Positions 23,103 through 31,814 of a stretch of DNA of 38,652 nt are shown in pieces. The position numbers were made by a program, and so were the translations under genes. The stretch spans positions 1 to 38,652 of the forward strand of contig JAHIYJ010000037.1 of assembly GCA_018814825.1 (NCBI GenBank), in the 5' to 3' direction. This DNA comes from Candidatus Omnitrophota bacterium (GTDB lineage Bacteria; Omnitrophota; Gorgyraeia; Gorgyraeales; Gorgyraeaceae). Under the pieces are notes generated by a model. That model had not been told where the DNA came from, made no database searches, and saw only the letters and a program-made list of their open reading frames with translations. How positions within the stretch are numbered: the stretch's first letter is position 1; every line of letters begins with the position of its first letter.

Positions 23103-23981
23103 GTGAACACAGAGCTAATCAAACAACTACTTGAGGCAGGAGCCCATTTCGGGCACAACAGGAGCCGATGTAACCCCAAGATGAAGCGTTTTGTATTCGG
23201 CGAACGCAGCAAGATCTATATTATAGACCTTGAGAAGACAGTAGAATTCCTGAATAAAGCCAGGGAGTTCATGAAAGATGTGGCTTCCAGAGGGGAAAAG
23301 ATACTGTTTGTAGGTACCAAGAAACAGGCCCAGGACATCATAGTGAACGTCGCCAAAAATTCGGACATGTTTTTCGTAAAAAACAGATGGCTAGGGGGGA
23401 CCCTGACCAATTTCAAGACCATACGTAACAGCATAAAACGCCTTAAAGAGATAGAGTCCATGGAGAAAGACGGCACTTTCGACGCTATTAAGAAGAAGGA
23501 GCGTGCCATACTGACAAAGGAAATGGATAAGCTGAGAAAAAATCTTCAAGGCGTTGTGGAGATGAAGAAGATGCCGGATGCGGTCTTCGTGGTGGACGCA
23601 AAAAAAGAAGAGATAGCCGTGAAAGAGGCGTATAAATTGGGGATCCCTATAGTGGCCATCGTGGACACGAACGCGAACCCGGATCTTATCGATTATCCTA
23701 TACCCGCGAATGATGACGCGATGCGGTCCATAAAACTCATAGTGGATTTTCTCTCCGAAGGCATAATAGAGGGAAAGAGAGAATTTGACCAGACAGAGAT
23801 AGACAGAAAAGCCCAGGAAGCGGAAGAAGAGACCGAAGAGACGGAAGAGCTTTTGGAAAAGTCAGAGGAACTCGTGGAAGGCTTGAAGGTGGACGCCAAA
23901 AAGGAAAAGGATGAAAAACGAACCAAGCCCGCCAGGAAAAAGGAGATAAGTTCCACGCAAAAATTTAGAAAGGAAAGGTAA
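23103..23981 (+). CDS. rpsB: 30S ribosomal protein S2
   Basis: I place the start at GTG 23103, behind AAGGAGG, because [22 protein letters not shown] matches the S2 N-terminus; the track start at 23073 adds ten unlikely residues. The 292-residue protein shows [32 protein letters not shown] and [27 protein letters not shown], all typical of S2. After about residue 225 it carries an acidic then lysine-rich tail ([20 protein letters not shown] ... [15 protein letters not shown]), longer than in most S2 proteins. First gene of an rpsB-tsf-pyrH-frr operon. Confidence 0.97.
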   Translation: MNTELIKQLLEAGAHFGHNRSRCNPKMKRFVFGERSKIYIIDLEKTVEFLNKAREFMKDVASRGEKILFVGTKKQAQDIIVNVAKNSDMFFVKNRWLGGTLTNFKTIRNSIKRLKEIESMEKDGTFDAIKKKERAILTKEMDKLRKNLQGVVEMKKMPDAVFVVDAKKEEIAVKEAYKLGIPIVAIVDTNANPDLIDYPIPANDDAMRSIKLIVDFLSEGIIEGKREFDQTEIDRKAQEAEEETEETEELLEKSEELVEGLKVDAKKEKDEKRTKPARKKEISSTQKFRKER

Positions 23982-23987
23982 GTTGAC

Positions 23988-24584
23988 ATGGCGATAAGTG
24001 TTGATATGATAAAAAAACTAAGGGATAAGACAAACGCCCCTATGATGGACTGTAAAAAGGCCATCACGGAGGCCAACGGGGATCTGAAGACGGCCATGGA
24101 GATATTGAAAAAGCGCGGCCAGATAGTTGCGTTTAAAAAGGCCGGGCGTTCGGCTAAAGAGGGGGCAGTGGAGTCCTATATACACTCAAACAATAAGATA
24201 GGCGTCTTAATAGAGGTAAATTGCGAGACAGATTTTGTGGCGCGAAACGAGGATTTCAGGAAATTCGCAAAGGATGTCTGTATGCAGATAGCGGCGAGTT
24301 CCCCGGCCTACGTTTCCAGGGAAGAGGTGCCTAAATCAATCATTGATAGGGAAAAAGATATTTTAAGCGAACAGGTAAAGGACAAACCCGAAAACGTCGT
24401 GGAAAAGATCGTGACCGGGAAACTCGAGAAATTTTATTCTGAAGTATGTCTTTTGGACCAGCCTTTTATCAAAGATGATAAGCTTACGATAAAAGAATGC
24501 CTGTCCACGCTTATCGGCAAGATAGGCGAGAATATCATAATCCGGAGATTTATAAGATTCCAAGTAGGGGAAGACATAGGATGA
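23988..24584 (+). CDS. tsf: Elongation factor Ts
   Basis: At 198 residues this is a short EF-Ts, the nucleotide exchange factor that releases GDP from EF-Tu. The N-terminal UBA-like domain reads [24 protein letters not shown], followed by [19 protein letters not shown] and the signature [19 protein letters not shown]. Length fits the compact form with one core subdomain found outside the proteobacteria. It follows rpsB by 6 bases and overlaps pyrH by 4 (ATGA). Confidence 0.97.
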   Translation: MAISVDMIKKLRDKTNAPMMDCKKAITEANGDLKTAMEILKKRGQIVAFKKAGRSAKEGAVESYIHSNNKIGVLIEVNCETDFVARNEDFRKFAKDVCMQIAASSPAYVSREEVPKSIIDREKDILSEQVKDKPENVVEKIVTGKLEKFYSEVCLLDQPFIKDDKLTIKECLSTLIGKIGENIIIRRFIRFQVGEDIG

Positions 24585-25303
24585 AGAAGGCTCTGAAGTC
24601 TGTCTATAAAAGGGTGGTCCTGAAGCTTAGCGGAGAGGCACTTCAGGGTAAACTAGGATACGGCATAGACCCTTTAGTGACAGCTCAGATAGCTAGAGAG
24701 ATAAAAGATACCAGAAAGCTCGGTGTCCAGATAGCGATTGTCATAGGAGGCGGGAATATCTACCGTGGCTCTACGGCCTCAGGCCAGGGCGTTGACAGGA
24801 TAATAGCTGATTACATGGGCATGCTGGCCACCGTCATAAACGGCCTGGCGCTCCAGGACGCGCTTGAAAAAGTAGACGTCATGACAAGGGTCCAGACAGC
24901 CATAGACATGCAGGAGCTGGCCGAACCCTATATAAGGCGCAAGGCAGTAAGGCACTTAGGTAAAAATAGAGTAGTTATATTCGTCGCTGGCACGGGTAAT
25001 CCGTATTTCTCAACTGATACCGCGGCCAGTTTAAGGGCGATAGAGATAAACGCGGATGTTATATTAAAAGCGACAAAAGTGGACGGTGTGTATTCAGCTG
25101 ATCCCAAGAAATGCAAGTCCGCTAAAAAATTCAAGAGCCTCAAATACATTGATGTGTTAAAAAAAGGCCTAAGGGTCATGGACGCTACCGCGGTAAGCCT
25201 GTGCATGGATAATAAATTACCCATCGTGGTATTTAATCTGACAAAACGAGGCAATATCAAAAGAGTTATATCAGGCGAGAAGATAGGAACAGTGGTCAAT
25301 TGA
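24581..25303 (+). CDS. pyrH: UMP kinase
   Basis: ATG 24581 overlaps the tsf stop; the track start at 24497 lies well inside tsf and is rejected. The 240-residue amino-acid-kinase-family enzyme phosphorylates UMP to UDP. It shows [52 protein letters not shown] and [22 protein letters not shown]. The rpsB-tsf-pyrH-frr order is the widespread bacterial arrangement. Confidence 0.97.
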   Translation: MKKALKSVYKRVVLKLSGEALQGKLGYGIDPLVTAQIAREIKDTRKLGVQIAIVIGGGNIYRGSTASGQGVDRIIADYMGMLATVINGLALQDALEKVDVMTRVQTAIDMQELAEPYIRRKAVRHLGKNRVVIFVAGTGNPYFSTDTAASLRAIEINADVILKATKVDGVYSADPKKCKSAKKFKSLKYIDVLKKGLRVMDATAVSLCMDNKLPIVVFNLTKRGNIKRVISGEKIGTVVN

Positions 25304-25342
25304 ATTTTTTATCACCCCGCCTGTTTATCAAAGGAGGTCATC

Positions 25343-25906
25343 ATGCTCCCTCTACAGAAAAGCCTTCATGAGACAGAAGAATTAATGAAAAAGGCGGTTG
25401 ACTCCACGTCCAGAGAGTTTTCCGAGATCAGGACAGGCAGGGCGAATCCGAAACTTGTAGAGGGTATAAAAGTTGAGTGCTACGGCGCGGTCATGAATAT
25501 GCTCCAGGTAGCCAGCGTATCTGTTCCCGAGCCCAAGCTTATTGCCATACATCCGTGGGATCCCTCTAATCTTGCGGCGATTGAGAAGGCGATCTTAAAA
25601 TCAGAGCTTGGTATCACTCCTACAAATGATGGTAAGGTAATAAGGATTTCAATGCCTCCTCTGACAAAGGAAAGGTGCGAGGAGCTAAGGAAGATACTCC
25701 ACAAGATTACGGAACAGGGCAGAGTTTCGATAAGGACAGTCCGAAGGGACGGGATAGACAGCCTCAAGAAGATGGAAGACGCGAAAGAGATAACCGAAGA
25801 CGCCCGCTTCAAGGGCCAGGATGAGATCCAGAAGCTGACAGAAAAATACACGAAAAAGATAGAAGAACTCTTGAAGGAAAAAGAGAAAGAATTGAGTACC
25901 GTATAA
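25343..25906 (+). CDS. frr: Ribosome recycling factor
   Basis: The 187-residue protein splits post-termination ribosomes with EF-G. Recognisable parts are TSREFSEIRTGRANPKLVEGI, VSVPEPKLIAIHPWDPSNLAAIEKAI, the SELGITPTNDGKVIRISMPPLTKERC segment and a C-terminal charged helix (KIEELLKEKEKEL). AAAGGAGG precedes the ATG. The 39-base gap after pyrH has no promoter, so it belongs to the same operon. tRNA-Lys begins 9 bases after its stop. Confidence 0.97.
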   Translation: MLPLQKSLHETEELMKKAVDSTSREFSEIRTGRANPKLVEGIKVECYGAVMNMLQVASVSVPEPKLIAIHPWDPSNLAAIEKAILKSELGITPTNDGKVIRISMPPLTKERCEELRKILHKITEQGRVSIRTVRRDGIDSLKKMEDAKEITEDARFKGQDEIQKLTEKYTKKIEELLKEKEKELSTV

Positions 25907-25915
25907 ATATAGAGT

Positions 25916-25992
25916 GGGCCGCTAGCTCATGTTGGTAGAGCACCGCCCTTTTAAGGCGGGTGTGCCGCGTTCGACTCGCGGGCGGCTCACCA
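25916..25992 (+). tRNA. tRNA-Lys (anticodon UUU)
   Basis: A complete cloverleaf can be drawn: acceptor GGGCCGC/GCGGCTC (one G-U), D-stem GCTC/GAGC, anticodon stem CCGCC/GGCGG with loop CTTTTAA (anticodon TTT), T-arm CCGCG-TTCGACT-CGCGG, discriminator A and encoded CCA. It is embedded directly between frr and the archease gene, with no promoter of its own visible. Confidence 0.95.
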
Positions 25993-26002
25993 TTAATTAC
26001 TC

Positions 26003-26434
26003 ATGGAGCCCTACGAAATCATAGAACATACTGCTGATGTAGGGTTAAGGGCGAATGGGGCTACTTTAAAAGAGTTGTTCCAGAACGCCGCGAGAGGTAT
26101 GTTTGCCATTATCTCAGGCGATGAACGGCACGATGATGTGACGCCAGGCACGCGAAGAACCATACAGATTAAAAAAGAAGTTGATGCGTTAGAGGAGCTC
26201 CTGGTAGACTGGTTAAGCGAGCTCCTTTATATTTTCAACAAAGAAAAAATCTTGTTTAAAATCTTTAGGGTGCACGAATTAAATAATGACGGCATAAAAG
26301 GTGACGCCTACGGGGAAAGAATGACTCCCGGCGGTACGGCTGCCCGAACAGAAATCAAAGCGGTTACCTTCCATGGCCTCACCATACAGGAGAACATGCG
26401 GGGATTCAGCTGTAACATCATTTTTGACGTTTAG
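26003..26434 (+). CDS. Archease
   Basis: The 143-residue protein opens with YEIIEHTADVGLRANGATLKELFQNAARGMF and has EALEELLVDWLSELLYIFNKE-like features (here VDALEELLVDWLSELLYIFN), characteristic of the archease family. Archease speeds guanylylation of RtcB and allows multiple turnovers, and the two genes are commonly adjacent. rtcB starts 5 bases downstream. The start follows tRNA-Lys by 10 bases. Confidence 0.93.
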   Translation: MEPYEIIEHTADVGLRANGATLKELFQNAARGMFAIISGDERHDDVTPGTRRTIQIKKEVDALEELLVDWLSELLYIFNKEKILFKIFRVHELNNDGIKGDAYGERMTPGGTAARTEIKAVTFHGLTIQENMRGFSCNIIFDV

Positions 26435-26439
26435 TTATT

Positions 26440-27903
26440 ATGAACCAGGTCTGGCAGGGTAGATTAGAAAAGATAGACGACTATAGATGGAAAATTCCGC
26501 GTTCTTACAAGCCCGGTATGAAAGTCCCGGGCCTTATCTTAGCGAGTGATTCGCTTATCCCGTCCATAATCAATGATAAAGCAGTTGACCAGGTGGCCAA
26601 TGTGGCGTTTTTGCCGGGTATAGTAAGATACTCTCTTGCCATGCCTGACATACACTGGGGTTATGGTTTTAGTATAGGCGGCGTAGCGGCGACTGACCCG
26701 TCGGAAGGGGGAGTGATATCTCCCGGAGGGGTAGGTTACGATATAAACTGTGGGGTCAGGCTTTTAAGGAGCGAGCTTTTGCTGGATGAAGTTAAGCCAA
26801 AACTGGAGAAGCTAGTCAACGCGCTTTTCAGCAATATCCCATGTGGCGTTGGTTCCAGCGGGGATATCAGGGTAAGTCATAAAGAGGAAGAGGAAATATT
26901 TATTAAAGGCGCAGGCTGGGCCGTGAAAAAGGGTTACGGCGTTAAAGAAGACCTTGAGTGCACCGAAGACAACGGCGCCATTAAAGGCGCGGACCCCGGG
27001 GGAGTATCCGACAGGGCCTTTGAGAGAGGCAGGAAGCAGTCAGGGACCCTTGGCTCAGGGAATCATTTTCTGGAGGTCCAGATAGTCGACGAAATCTACG
27101 ACGACAAAAAGGCTGATATATTCGGCCTTTTCAAGGGGCAGATCACAGTGATGATACATTCCGGATCACGCGGCTTTGGCTACCAGGTATGCGACGATTA
27201 CGTAAAAAGCATGGTTACTGCCCTTAGGAAATACAACATTAATGTGCCAGACAGGCAACTTGCGTGCGTTCCGCTTGATTCTCCTGAGGGAAAAGCCTAC
27301 ATGGGCGGCATGCGCTGCGCGGCGAATTACGCGTGGAATAACAGACAATGCCTTACGTACCTTATAAGAGAGGTGTTTGAAAGGATTTTTAATAAGAGCT
27401 GGACAGATTTAGGCCTGGCTCTTGTCTATGACGTTGCCCATAATATAGCCAAGATGGAAAGGCATGTTGTGGACGGAAAGGAAAGGTTCCTCTGCGTCCA
27501 CAGAAAAGGCGCGACACGGGCGTTTCCGCCGCATCACGTTGATATCCCAGAGAAATACATAGAAGCTGGTCAACCGGTTATAATCCCGGGAGATATGGGG
27601 AGTTTTTCGTATATTCTGGCAGGCACAGAGGCTGCGATGACTGAGACATTCGGCTCAACGTGTCATGGCGCGGGACGCAACCTTTCCCGCTCAGCCGCTA
27701 TAAAAAGATGCGAAGGAAGGCAAATTGATAAGGAACTTTTTAATAAAAGTGGTATAATAGTAAGGGCCTCCGGGAGGTCAACTCTCGCTGAAGAAGCGCC
27801 GGAGGCGTACAAAGATGTTAAAGAAGTGGTTGAGGTTGTGCACAGAGCGGGGATATCGACAAAGGTCGCCAGAATGAGACCGCTGGGTGTAATAAAAGGC
27901 TAA
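26440..27903 (+). CDS. rtcB: RtcB RNA-splicing ligase
   Basis: The 487-residue GTP- and Mn-dependent ligase joins RNA 2',3'-cyclic phosphate (or 3'-phosphate) and 5'-OH ends, as in tRNA repair or splicing. Metal and active-site motifs are present: GGVGYDINCGVRLL (Cys ligand), LGSGNHFLEVQ, MIHSGSRGFGYQV, YDVAHNIAKME and the guanylylated histidine in TCHGAGRNLSR. Length matches full RtcB. Coupling to archease and position next to tRNA-Lys(UUU) point to a tRNA-repair role. No RtcR regulator is present. Confidence 0.97.
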   Translation: MNQVWQGRLEKIDDYRWKIPRSYKPGMKVPGLILASDSLIPSIINDKAVDQVANVAFLPGIVRYSLAMPDIHWGYGFSIGGVAATDPSEGGVISPGGVGYDINCGVRLLRSELLLDEVKPKLEKLVNALFSNIPCGVGSSGDIRVSHKEEEEIFIKGAGWAVKKGYGVKEDLECTEDNGAIKGADPGGVSDRAFERGRKQSGTLGSGNHFLEVQIVDEIYDDKKADIFGLFKGQITVMIHSGSRGFGYQVCDDYVKSMVTALRKYNINVPDRQLACVPLDSPEGKAYMGGMRCAANYAWNNRQCLTYLIREVFERIFNKSWTDLGLALVYDVAHNIAKMERHVVDGKERFLCVHRKGATRAFPPHHVDIPEKYIEAGQPVIIPGDMGSFSYILAGTEAAMTETFGSTCHGAGRNLSRSAAIKRCEGRQIDKELFNKSGIIVRASGRSTLAEEAPEAYKDVKEVVEVVHRAGISTKVARMRPLGVIKG

Positions 27904-27918
27904 AATAAGGAAGGTAAT

Positions 27919-29172
27919 ATGCTGGATATAAAATTTATAAGAGAAAACCCAGACATAGTAAAAAAGTCAATTAAAGACAGGAACCTAAAAATTGACATTG
28001 ACCAGCTCCTAAAGCTAGACGCTGATAAGAGAAAATTCCTGATAGAGTCCGAGGAATTAAAGGCTGAAAAGAATAAGGCATCAAAAGGGGGAAAGCCAGA
28101 TCATACTACTATAGAGAAAATGAAATCAATTGCCCAAAAAATATGTGATTTGGATAATAAAGTGGAGGGAATAGACCAAAAAATACTAGATTTTACACTT
28201 AATATCCCAAATATACCGCATAAATCAATACCAATAGGCCCTCCAAAGGCCAATAAAGTGGTGCGAATCCATGGAGAAAAGCGTAAATTTGACTTTAAGT
28301 CTAAGAATCACATAGAGTTAGGAGAAAAACTTGATATACTGGATTTTCCCAGATCAAGCAAGATTTCAGGCTCTGGTTTCTGTCTTTTTAAGGGTTTGGG
28401 GGCCCTGCTTGAAAGGGCGCTGATTAATTTCATGCTGGATTTACATACCAGGGAGCATGGCTATAAGGAAGTATTCCCGCCTTTCCTGGTTAACAGGGCC
28501 AGCATGACAGCCACAGGCCAATTGCCAAAACTTGAGGAAGAAATGTACAGGCTAAAAGATGATGACCTTTTTCTTATACCAACAGCAGAAGTCCCGGTTA
28601 CTAATATACACAGGGATGAGATACTTGATGAGAAAGACCTGCCGCTTTATTATACAGCTTATACGGCGTGCTTTAGACGCGAGGCAGGTTCTTACGGTAA
28701 AGACACAAAAGGACTTATGCGCGTCCATCAGTTTGACAAGGTAGAGCTCGTGAAATTTGTTAAACCTGAGACGTCTTTTGACGAGCTCGAAACTCTCCTC
28801 GGGAACGCTGAGAAGGTTCTGCAGAAGCTTGGATTACCCTACAGGGTGGTCATGCTTTCAACAGGGGATATAAGTTTTGCCGCCAGTAAATGCTATGATA
28901 TCGAGGCGTGGGCGCCAGGCATAGAAAAAGACCTTGAAGTCTCAAGCTGCAGTAATTTCACAGATTTTCAGGCGCGACGGGCCAATATAAAATATAGACC
29001 TGAAGACAGGAAAAAACCCGAATATGTGCATACTCTTAATGGTTCAGGCGTAGCCATGGCAAGGACTGTTGTCGCGATAATCGAGAACTATCAGGAAGAG
29101 GACGGAAGTATCTTGATCCCTGAGGTCTTGAGGCCATATATGGGCGGGAGAGACAGGATCGCAAGAGAATAG
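27919..29172 (+). CDS. serS: Seryl-tRNA synthetase
   Basis: The 417-residue class II synthetase has an N-terminal coiled-coil arm (about residues 25-100) that recognises the long variable arm of tRNA-Ser, then the catalytic core. Motif 2 reads [21 protein letters not shown], and the motif 3 region reads [27 protein letters not shown] precedes the ATG. Its two cognate tRNA-Ser genes (GGA and UGA) lie within 2.3 kb downstream. It follows rtcB by 15 bases, so is probably cotranscribed. Confidence 0.97.
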   Translation: MLDIKFIRENPDIVKKSIKDRNLKIDIDQLLKLDADKRKFLIESEELKAEKNKASKGGKPDHTTIEKMKSIAQKICDLDNKVEGIDQKILDFTLNIPNIPHKSIPIGPPKANKVVRIHGEKRKFDFKSKNHIELGEKLDILDFPRSSKISGSGFCLFKGLGALLERALINFMLDLHTREHGYKEVFPPFLVNRASMTATGQLPKLEEEMYRLKDDDLFLIPTAEVPVTNIHRDEILDEKDLPLYYTAYTACFRREAGSYGKDTKGLMRVHQFDKVELVKFVKPETSFDELETLLGNAEKVLQKLGLPYRVVMLSTGDISFAASKCYDIEAWAPGIEKDLEVSSCSNFTDFQARRANIKYRPEDRKKPEYVHTLNGSGVAMARTVVAIIENYQEEDGSILIPEVLRPYMGGRDRIARE

Positions 29173-29174
29173 CT

Positions 29175-29837
29175 ATGATAGGGAAAGTCATTCGTTTTAT
29201 ATTTAGCGTCCTGCTCATACCGGCGTGCGTGGCCTTTACGATTACTTTTTATAACGGCGTGATAGATATAAGGGGTATGTCACAATCAGGCCTGATCTTT
29301 ATCCTGGGAGCGTTCTCTTATTCTATCCTACACCTGATTCTATTCAAGCTTGATTTCCTATATGTCCTGGGTCACGAAGCCGCGCACGCGATAGCCACTT
29401 TTTTTTCAGGAGGGAAGGTGCTTGGGATGAAGGTTTCGGCTAAAGAGGGCAGCGTCAAGACCACATCCCCGAACTTCTTTGTGATGCTGGCCCCTTATCT
29501 GGTGCCGGTATATGTCGTGATACTGGCGCTGGTATATTTTATCCTTTCATTTTTTATGGATGTCTCAAGATTATCGGGTTATTTTATGTTCTTCATAGGG
29601 TTTACCCTGATGTTTCACCTGGCTTATACGGCTGAATCGATACGAGAGAAGCAATCTGACCTGATGAAGACAGGATATTTTTTCTCAATATCGTTTATAT
29701 ATATAGTCAATATCGTAATAGCATATTTCATAATAAGCCTTTTGTTCCCAAAGTTGTTGTTCTTTGATTTTATTTCCGCTTCCTTTGAGAAGTCAAAACA
29801 GTTTTACTATAGTTTCTGGAGACAGTTATTTCTGTAG
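29175..29837 (+). CDS. M50-like (site-2-protease fold) integral membrane protein
   Basis: The 220-residue protein has about five to six hydrophobic segments (roughly residues 5-26, 40-58, 104-129, 133-152, 168-196). At residues 67-71 it has HEAAH within FLYVLGHEAAHAIATFFSGGKV, a zinc-metalloprotease HExxH motif in a membrane setting as in M50 family peptidases. No clear second NPDG-type zinc ligand is visible, though LAPYLVPV could correspond to the region seen in related families. It starts 2 bases after the serS stop. Substrate unknown. Confidence 0.65.
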   Translation: MIGKVIRFIFSVLLIPACVAFTITFYNGVIDIRGMSQSGLIFILGAFSYSILHLILFKLDFLYVLGHEAAHAIATFFSGGKVLGMKVSAKEGSVKTTSPNFFVMLAPYLVPVYVVILALVYFILSFFMDVSRLSGYFMFFIGFTLMFHLAYTAESIREKQSDLMKTGYFFSISFIYIVNIVIAYFIISLLFPKLLFFDFISASFEKSKQFYYSFWRQLFL

Positions 29838-29848
29838 CACAATAAAAT

Positions 29849-29876
29849 TTGTTTTATATATTTTTTAGTGTATAAT
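29849..29876 (+). promoter_or_regulatory. Promoter upstream of the homing endonuclease and tRNA-Ser
   Basis: TTGTTT (29849-29854), a 16-base spacer and a perfect TATAAT (29871-29876). The predicted transcript begins at or near GGAGATATGGCGGAGAAG (29878-29895), which resembles the 5' end of a tRNA-Ser. This may be the original tRNA-Ser promoter, now separated from the tRNA by the endonuclease gene. Confidence 0.6.
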
Positions 29877-29902
29877 AGGAGATATGGCGGAGAAGATAGT
29901 AT

Positions 29903-30913
29903 ATGAATAGAGTTAAATTCAGTAATAATAAAGTTCAGGTAAAATTCTTAAAACGAGCTATAACTAAAATAAATAAACCCATTGCTCAAATTGCCGGTAT
30001 ATGCGCAGTTGAAAAAAGAACATTCTATGATTGGCGTAGAGGTAAATATCAAATGTCTTATGGCGTCTTAAAAACATTGGCAGAGAAGGCAAGAATCCCT
30101 ATACCTAAAAAGATATCTTTACTGCCATTATATTGGTATGTACGGAAAGGAGCCCATAAAGGAGCTATAAACAGGAACAGAATATATGGGAACCCAGGAA
30201 CATCTGCAGGCAGAAGAAAGGGAGGGCTGGCAACGGTAGAAAAATTCAGATTAAACCCGGGATACGCAGAGAAAAAAGGCTTCAAGGTGAGAAAGGAAAT
30301 AAGCTATCCTGTAAAATCAAATTTATTTGTAGAATTTATAGGAATCGTATTAGGAGACGGAAGCATTAATATGAATCAAGTTAAGATAACTTTGAACAGC
30401 AAGACAGATAAAAAATATGCTGTTTACGTTAGGAAGATAATAAAACGGTTATTTTCGCTAAACCCTCATCTAAGAGAAACAGAAAAGAATACATTGGAAA
30501 TCGTGATATATAGTAGAAACCTTGTTGATTTTCTGATAAAATATGGCTTAAAGGCAGGAGATAAGGTATTTAATCAAATAGATGCGCCGAAATGGATTTT
30601 TTATAATAAGGGATTAATAAAAGCCTGTTTAAGGGGGCTTATAGATACGGACGGCGGAGTATATTTTCATAATCACAAGACAAAAGGCATTAGATGTAGG
30701 AATATAGGCTTGTGTTTTACAAATCATTCTTCGCCGCTTCTAAATTCTGTATATCGTATGCTTTTAGATTTGGGTATTTCTGCCAAAACCGACAAAAAAA
30801 GACACGTTTCTTTTTATGGAGTTACGGAAATAACGAAATATTTATCAAAGGTAGGTAGTAGTAACCCTAAGCATATAGCTAGGTTTAAATTATATAGAGA
30901 ATCAAAAGTTTGA
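29903..30913 (+). CDS. LAGLIDADG homing endonuclease with N-terminal helix-turn-helix-like domain
   Basis: The 336-residue protein carries two LAGLIDADG-type motifs, FIGIVLGDGS (residues 145-154) and CLRGLIDTDG (242-251), each with the catalytic acidic residue, so it should act as a monomeric double-motif endonuclease. Residues 15-65 (NKPIAQIAGICAVEKRTFYDWRRGKYQ) look like a DNA-binding helix-turn-helix, followed by a basic RRKGG segment. Base composition is more A+T-rich than flanking genes, consistent with transfer. It is free-standing: no host protein, intein junctions or recognisable intron surround it. It lies between a promoter and tRNA-Ser(GGA). Confidence 0.88.
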   Translation: MNRVKFSNNKVQVKFLKRAITKINKPIAQIAGICAVEKRTFYDWRRGKYQMSYGVLKTLAEKARIPIPKKISLLPLYWYVRKGAHKGAINRNRIYGNPGTSAGRRKGGLATVEKFRLNPGYAEKKGFKVRKEISYPVKSNLFVEFIGIVLGDGSINMNQVKITLNSKTDKKYAVYVRKIIKRLFSLNPHLRETEKNTLEIVIYSRNLVDFLIKYGLKAGDKVFNQIDAPKWIFYNKGLIKACLRGLIDTDGGVYFHNHKTKGIRCRNIGLCFTNHSSPLLNSVYRMLLDLGISAKTDKKRHVSFYGVTEITKYLSKVGSSNPKHIARFKLYRESKV

Positions 30914-30926
30914 TTCTATTGGTTAA

Positions 30927-31018
30927 GGAGAGGTCGCGTAGTCCGGCTTAGCGCGCGTGCCTGGAGAGCACGTAGGCGGGTAACCGCCTCCAGGGTTCGA
31001 ATCCCTGCCTCTCCGCCA
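30927..31018 (+). tRNA. tRNA-Ser (anticodon GGA)
   Basis: Class II tRNA with acceptor GGAGAGG/CCTCTCC, D-stem GCG/CGC, anticodon stem CGTGC/GCACG with loop CTGGAGA (anticodon GGA), long variable arm GGCGG-GTAA-CCGCC, T-arm CAGGG-TTCGAAT-CCCTG, discriminator G and encoded CCA. It appears intact despite the homing endonuclease gene ending 13 bases upstream. Confidence 0.96.
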
Positions 31019-31053
31019 GTCAGTATAGAAGGTAATTATAAAAAGAGAGACAA

Positions 31054-31380
31054 ATGGTAGATTTTCAGGTTATCAAAGAAATCTTAATGCCGTATCTCGA
31101 GGCCCTTAAAGACCTTAAATTTACATACGATAATCCTTTATTCTGGGCAGGCCTCATAATCTTATTTATCGTTCTGTCAAGAGCCTGGACCAGAGGTAGT
31201 GCGTTTTCTTTTTCGTTTTTAATCGCCTTGATTTTATTGGGCACCACCAAGCTGGAAGCTCTTGTAGCCGATATAATGATAAAGAACGGCTCCACGTTTG
31301 ATCCGCTCCTGATAAGGATCTTCTCGGGCTTTCTGATAGCTATTATACTTGTTTATTACGCTTTTATGAAAGAAGCGTAA
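31054..31380 (+). CDS. Small integral membrane protein of unknown function
   Basis: The 108-residue protein, not recognised as any family, has three hydrophobic segments (about residues 30-44, 50-66 and 87-104), with charged termini. It lies between two tRNA-Ser genes. A GAGAGAC stretch upstream is a weak ribosome-binding site. Composition resembles the chromosomal neighbours, so it is probably native. No function is assigned. Confidence 0.6.
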   Translation: MVDFQVIKEILMPYLEALKDLKFTYDNPLFWAGLIILFIVLSRAWTRGSAFSFSFLIALILLGTTKLEALVADIMIKNGSTFDPLLIRIFSGFLIAIILVYYAFMKEA

Positions 31381-31408
31381 TTTTGTTACAAACTCAATAT
31401 CTTAATAC

Positions 31409-31498
31409 GGAGAGGTGGCTGAGCGGTTGAAAGCGGCGGTCTTGAAAACCGTTATGGGCTTACGCTCATCGGGGGTTCGAATCCCTCCCTCTCCGCCA
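31409..31498 (+). tRNA. tRNA-Ser (anticodon UGA)
   Basis: Class II tRNA with acceptor GGAGAGG/CCTCTCC, D-arm GGCTGAGCGGTTGAAAGC, anticodon loop CTTGAAA (anticodon TGA), long variable arm, T-arm GGGGG-TTCGAAT-CCCTC (last pair G-C/ G-C type) and encoded CCA. Its 3' end is repeated twice downstream, marking it as the integration target of a genomic island. Confidence 0.96.
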
Positions 31499-31501
31499 GT
31501 A
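31479..31501 (+). other. Putative att site at tRNA-Ser(UGA) 3' end (copy 1)
   Basis: The last 20 bases of the tRNA plus GTA form a 23-base segment that recurs with one mismatch at 33976-33998 and in part at 34231-34250. Direct repeats of a tRNA 3' end are the classical footprint of tyrosine-recombinase integration. Confidence 0.7.
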
Positions 31502-31814
31502 ATTTTAACGTTTCCAACCTGTTATATTTAAATAAGTTATAACTCTCCTAATTTTTTATCACCCCTTGGTGCCCATATTAGGTGCCAAACTAAAGTGAAC
31601 CAGGTAGAGTCCTTAATTTCTTGACAACAAAAGACTTATCTTGTAACATATTTATTGAAGCAGAGTTTAGGCAATGCGTTTACAAGATTCCCCTATAAAC
31701 CTTTCGAAATAGTACTTAATCACCAAGTTGTTTTGTTAATAACGAAAAGTAGACGTTGCTTTGTTATGTTGACATAAGAAATAGAAATATGTAATGTATT
31801 AAGTAGAGGAAAAT
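31502..31814. other. Gene-free island edge with tandem GGTGCC repeats
   Basis: No ORF is present. GGTGCC occurs twice, at 31568-31573 and 31581-31586, 13 bases apart, a pattern like integrase-binding sites near attachment sites. An AT-rich inverted repeat, GTTATA/TATAAC, lies near 31521-31543. A weak promoter, TTGACA (31769-31774), 17-base spacer, TAATGT (31792-31797), may serve the deacetylase-like gene. Confidence 0.5.

Noticed and set aside
29877-31018. Group I or archaeal-type intron in tRNA-Ser carrying the endonuclease
   Set aside because: The downstream tRNA-Ser(GGA) is complete with its own 5' half and uninterrupted anticodon loop, and no splice-type structure was recognised.
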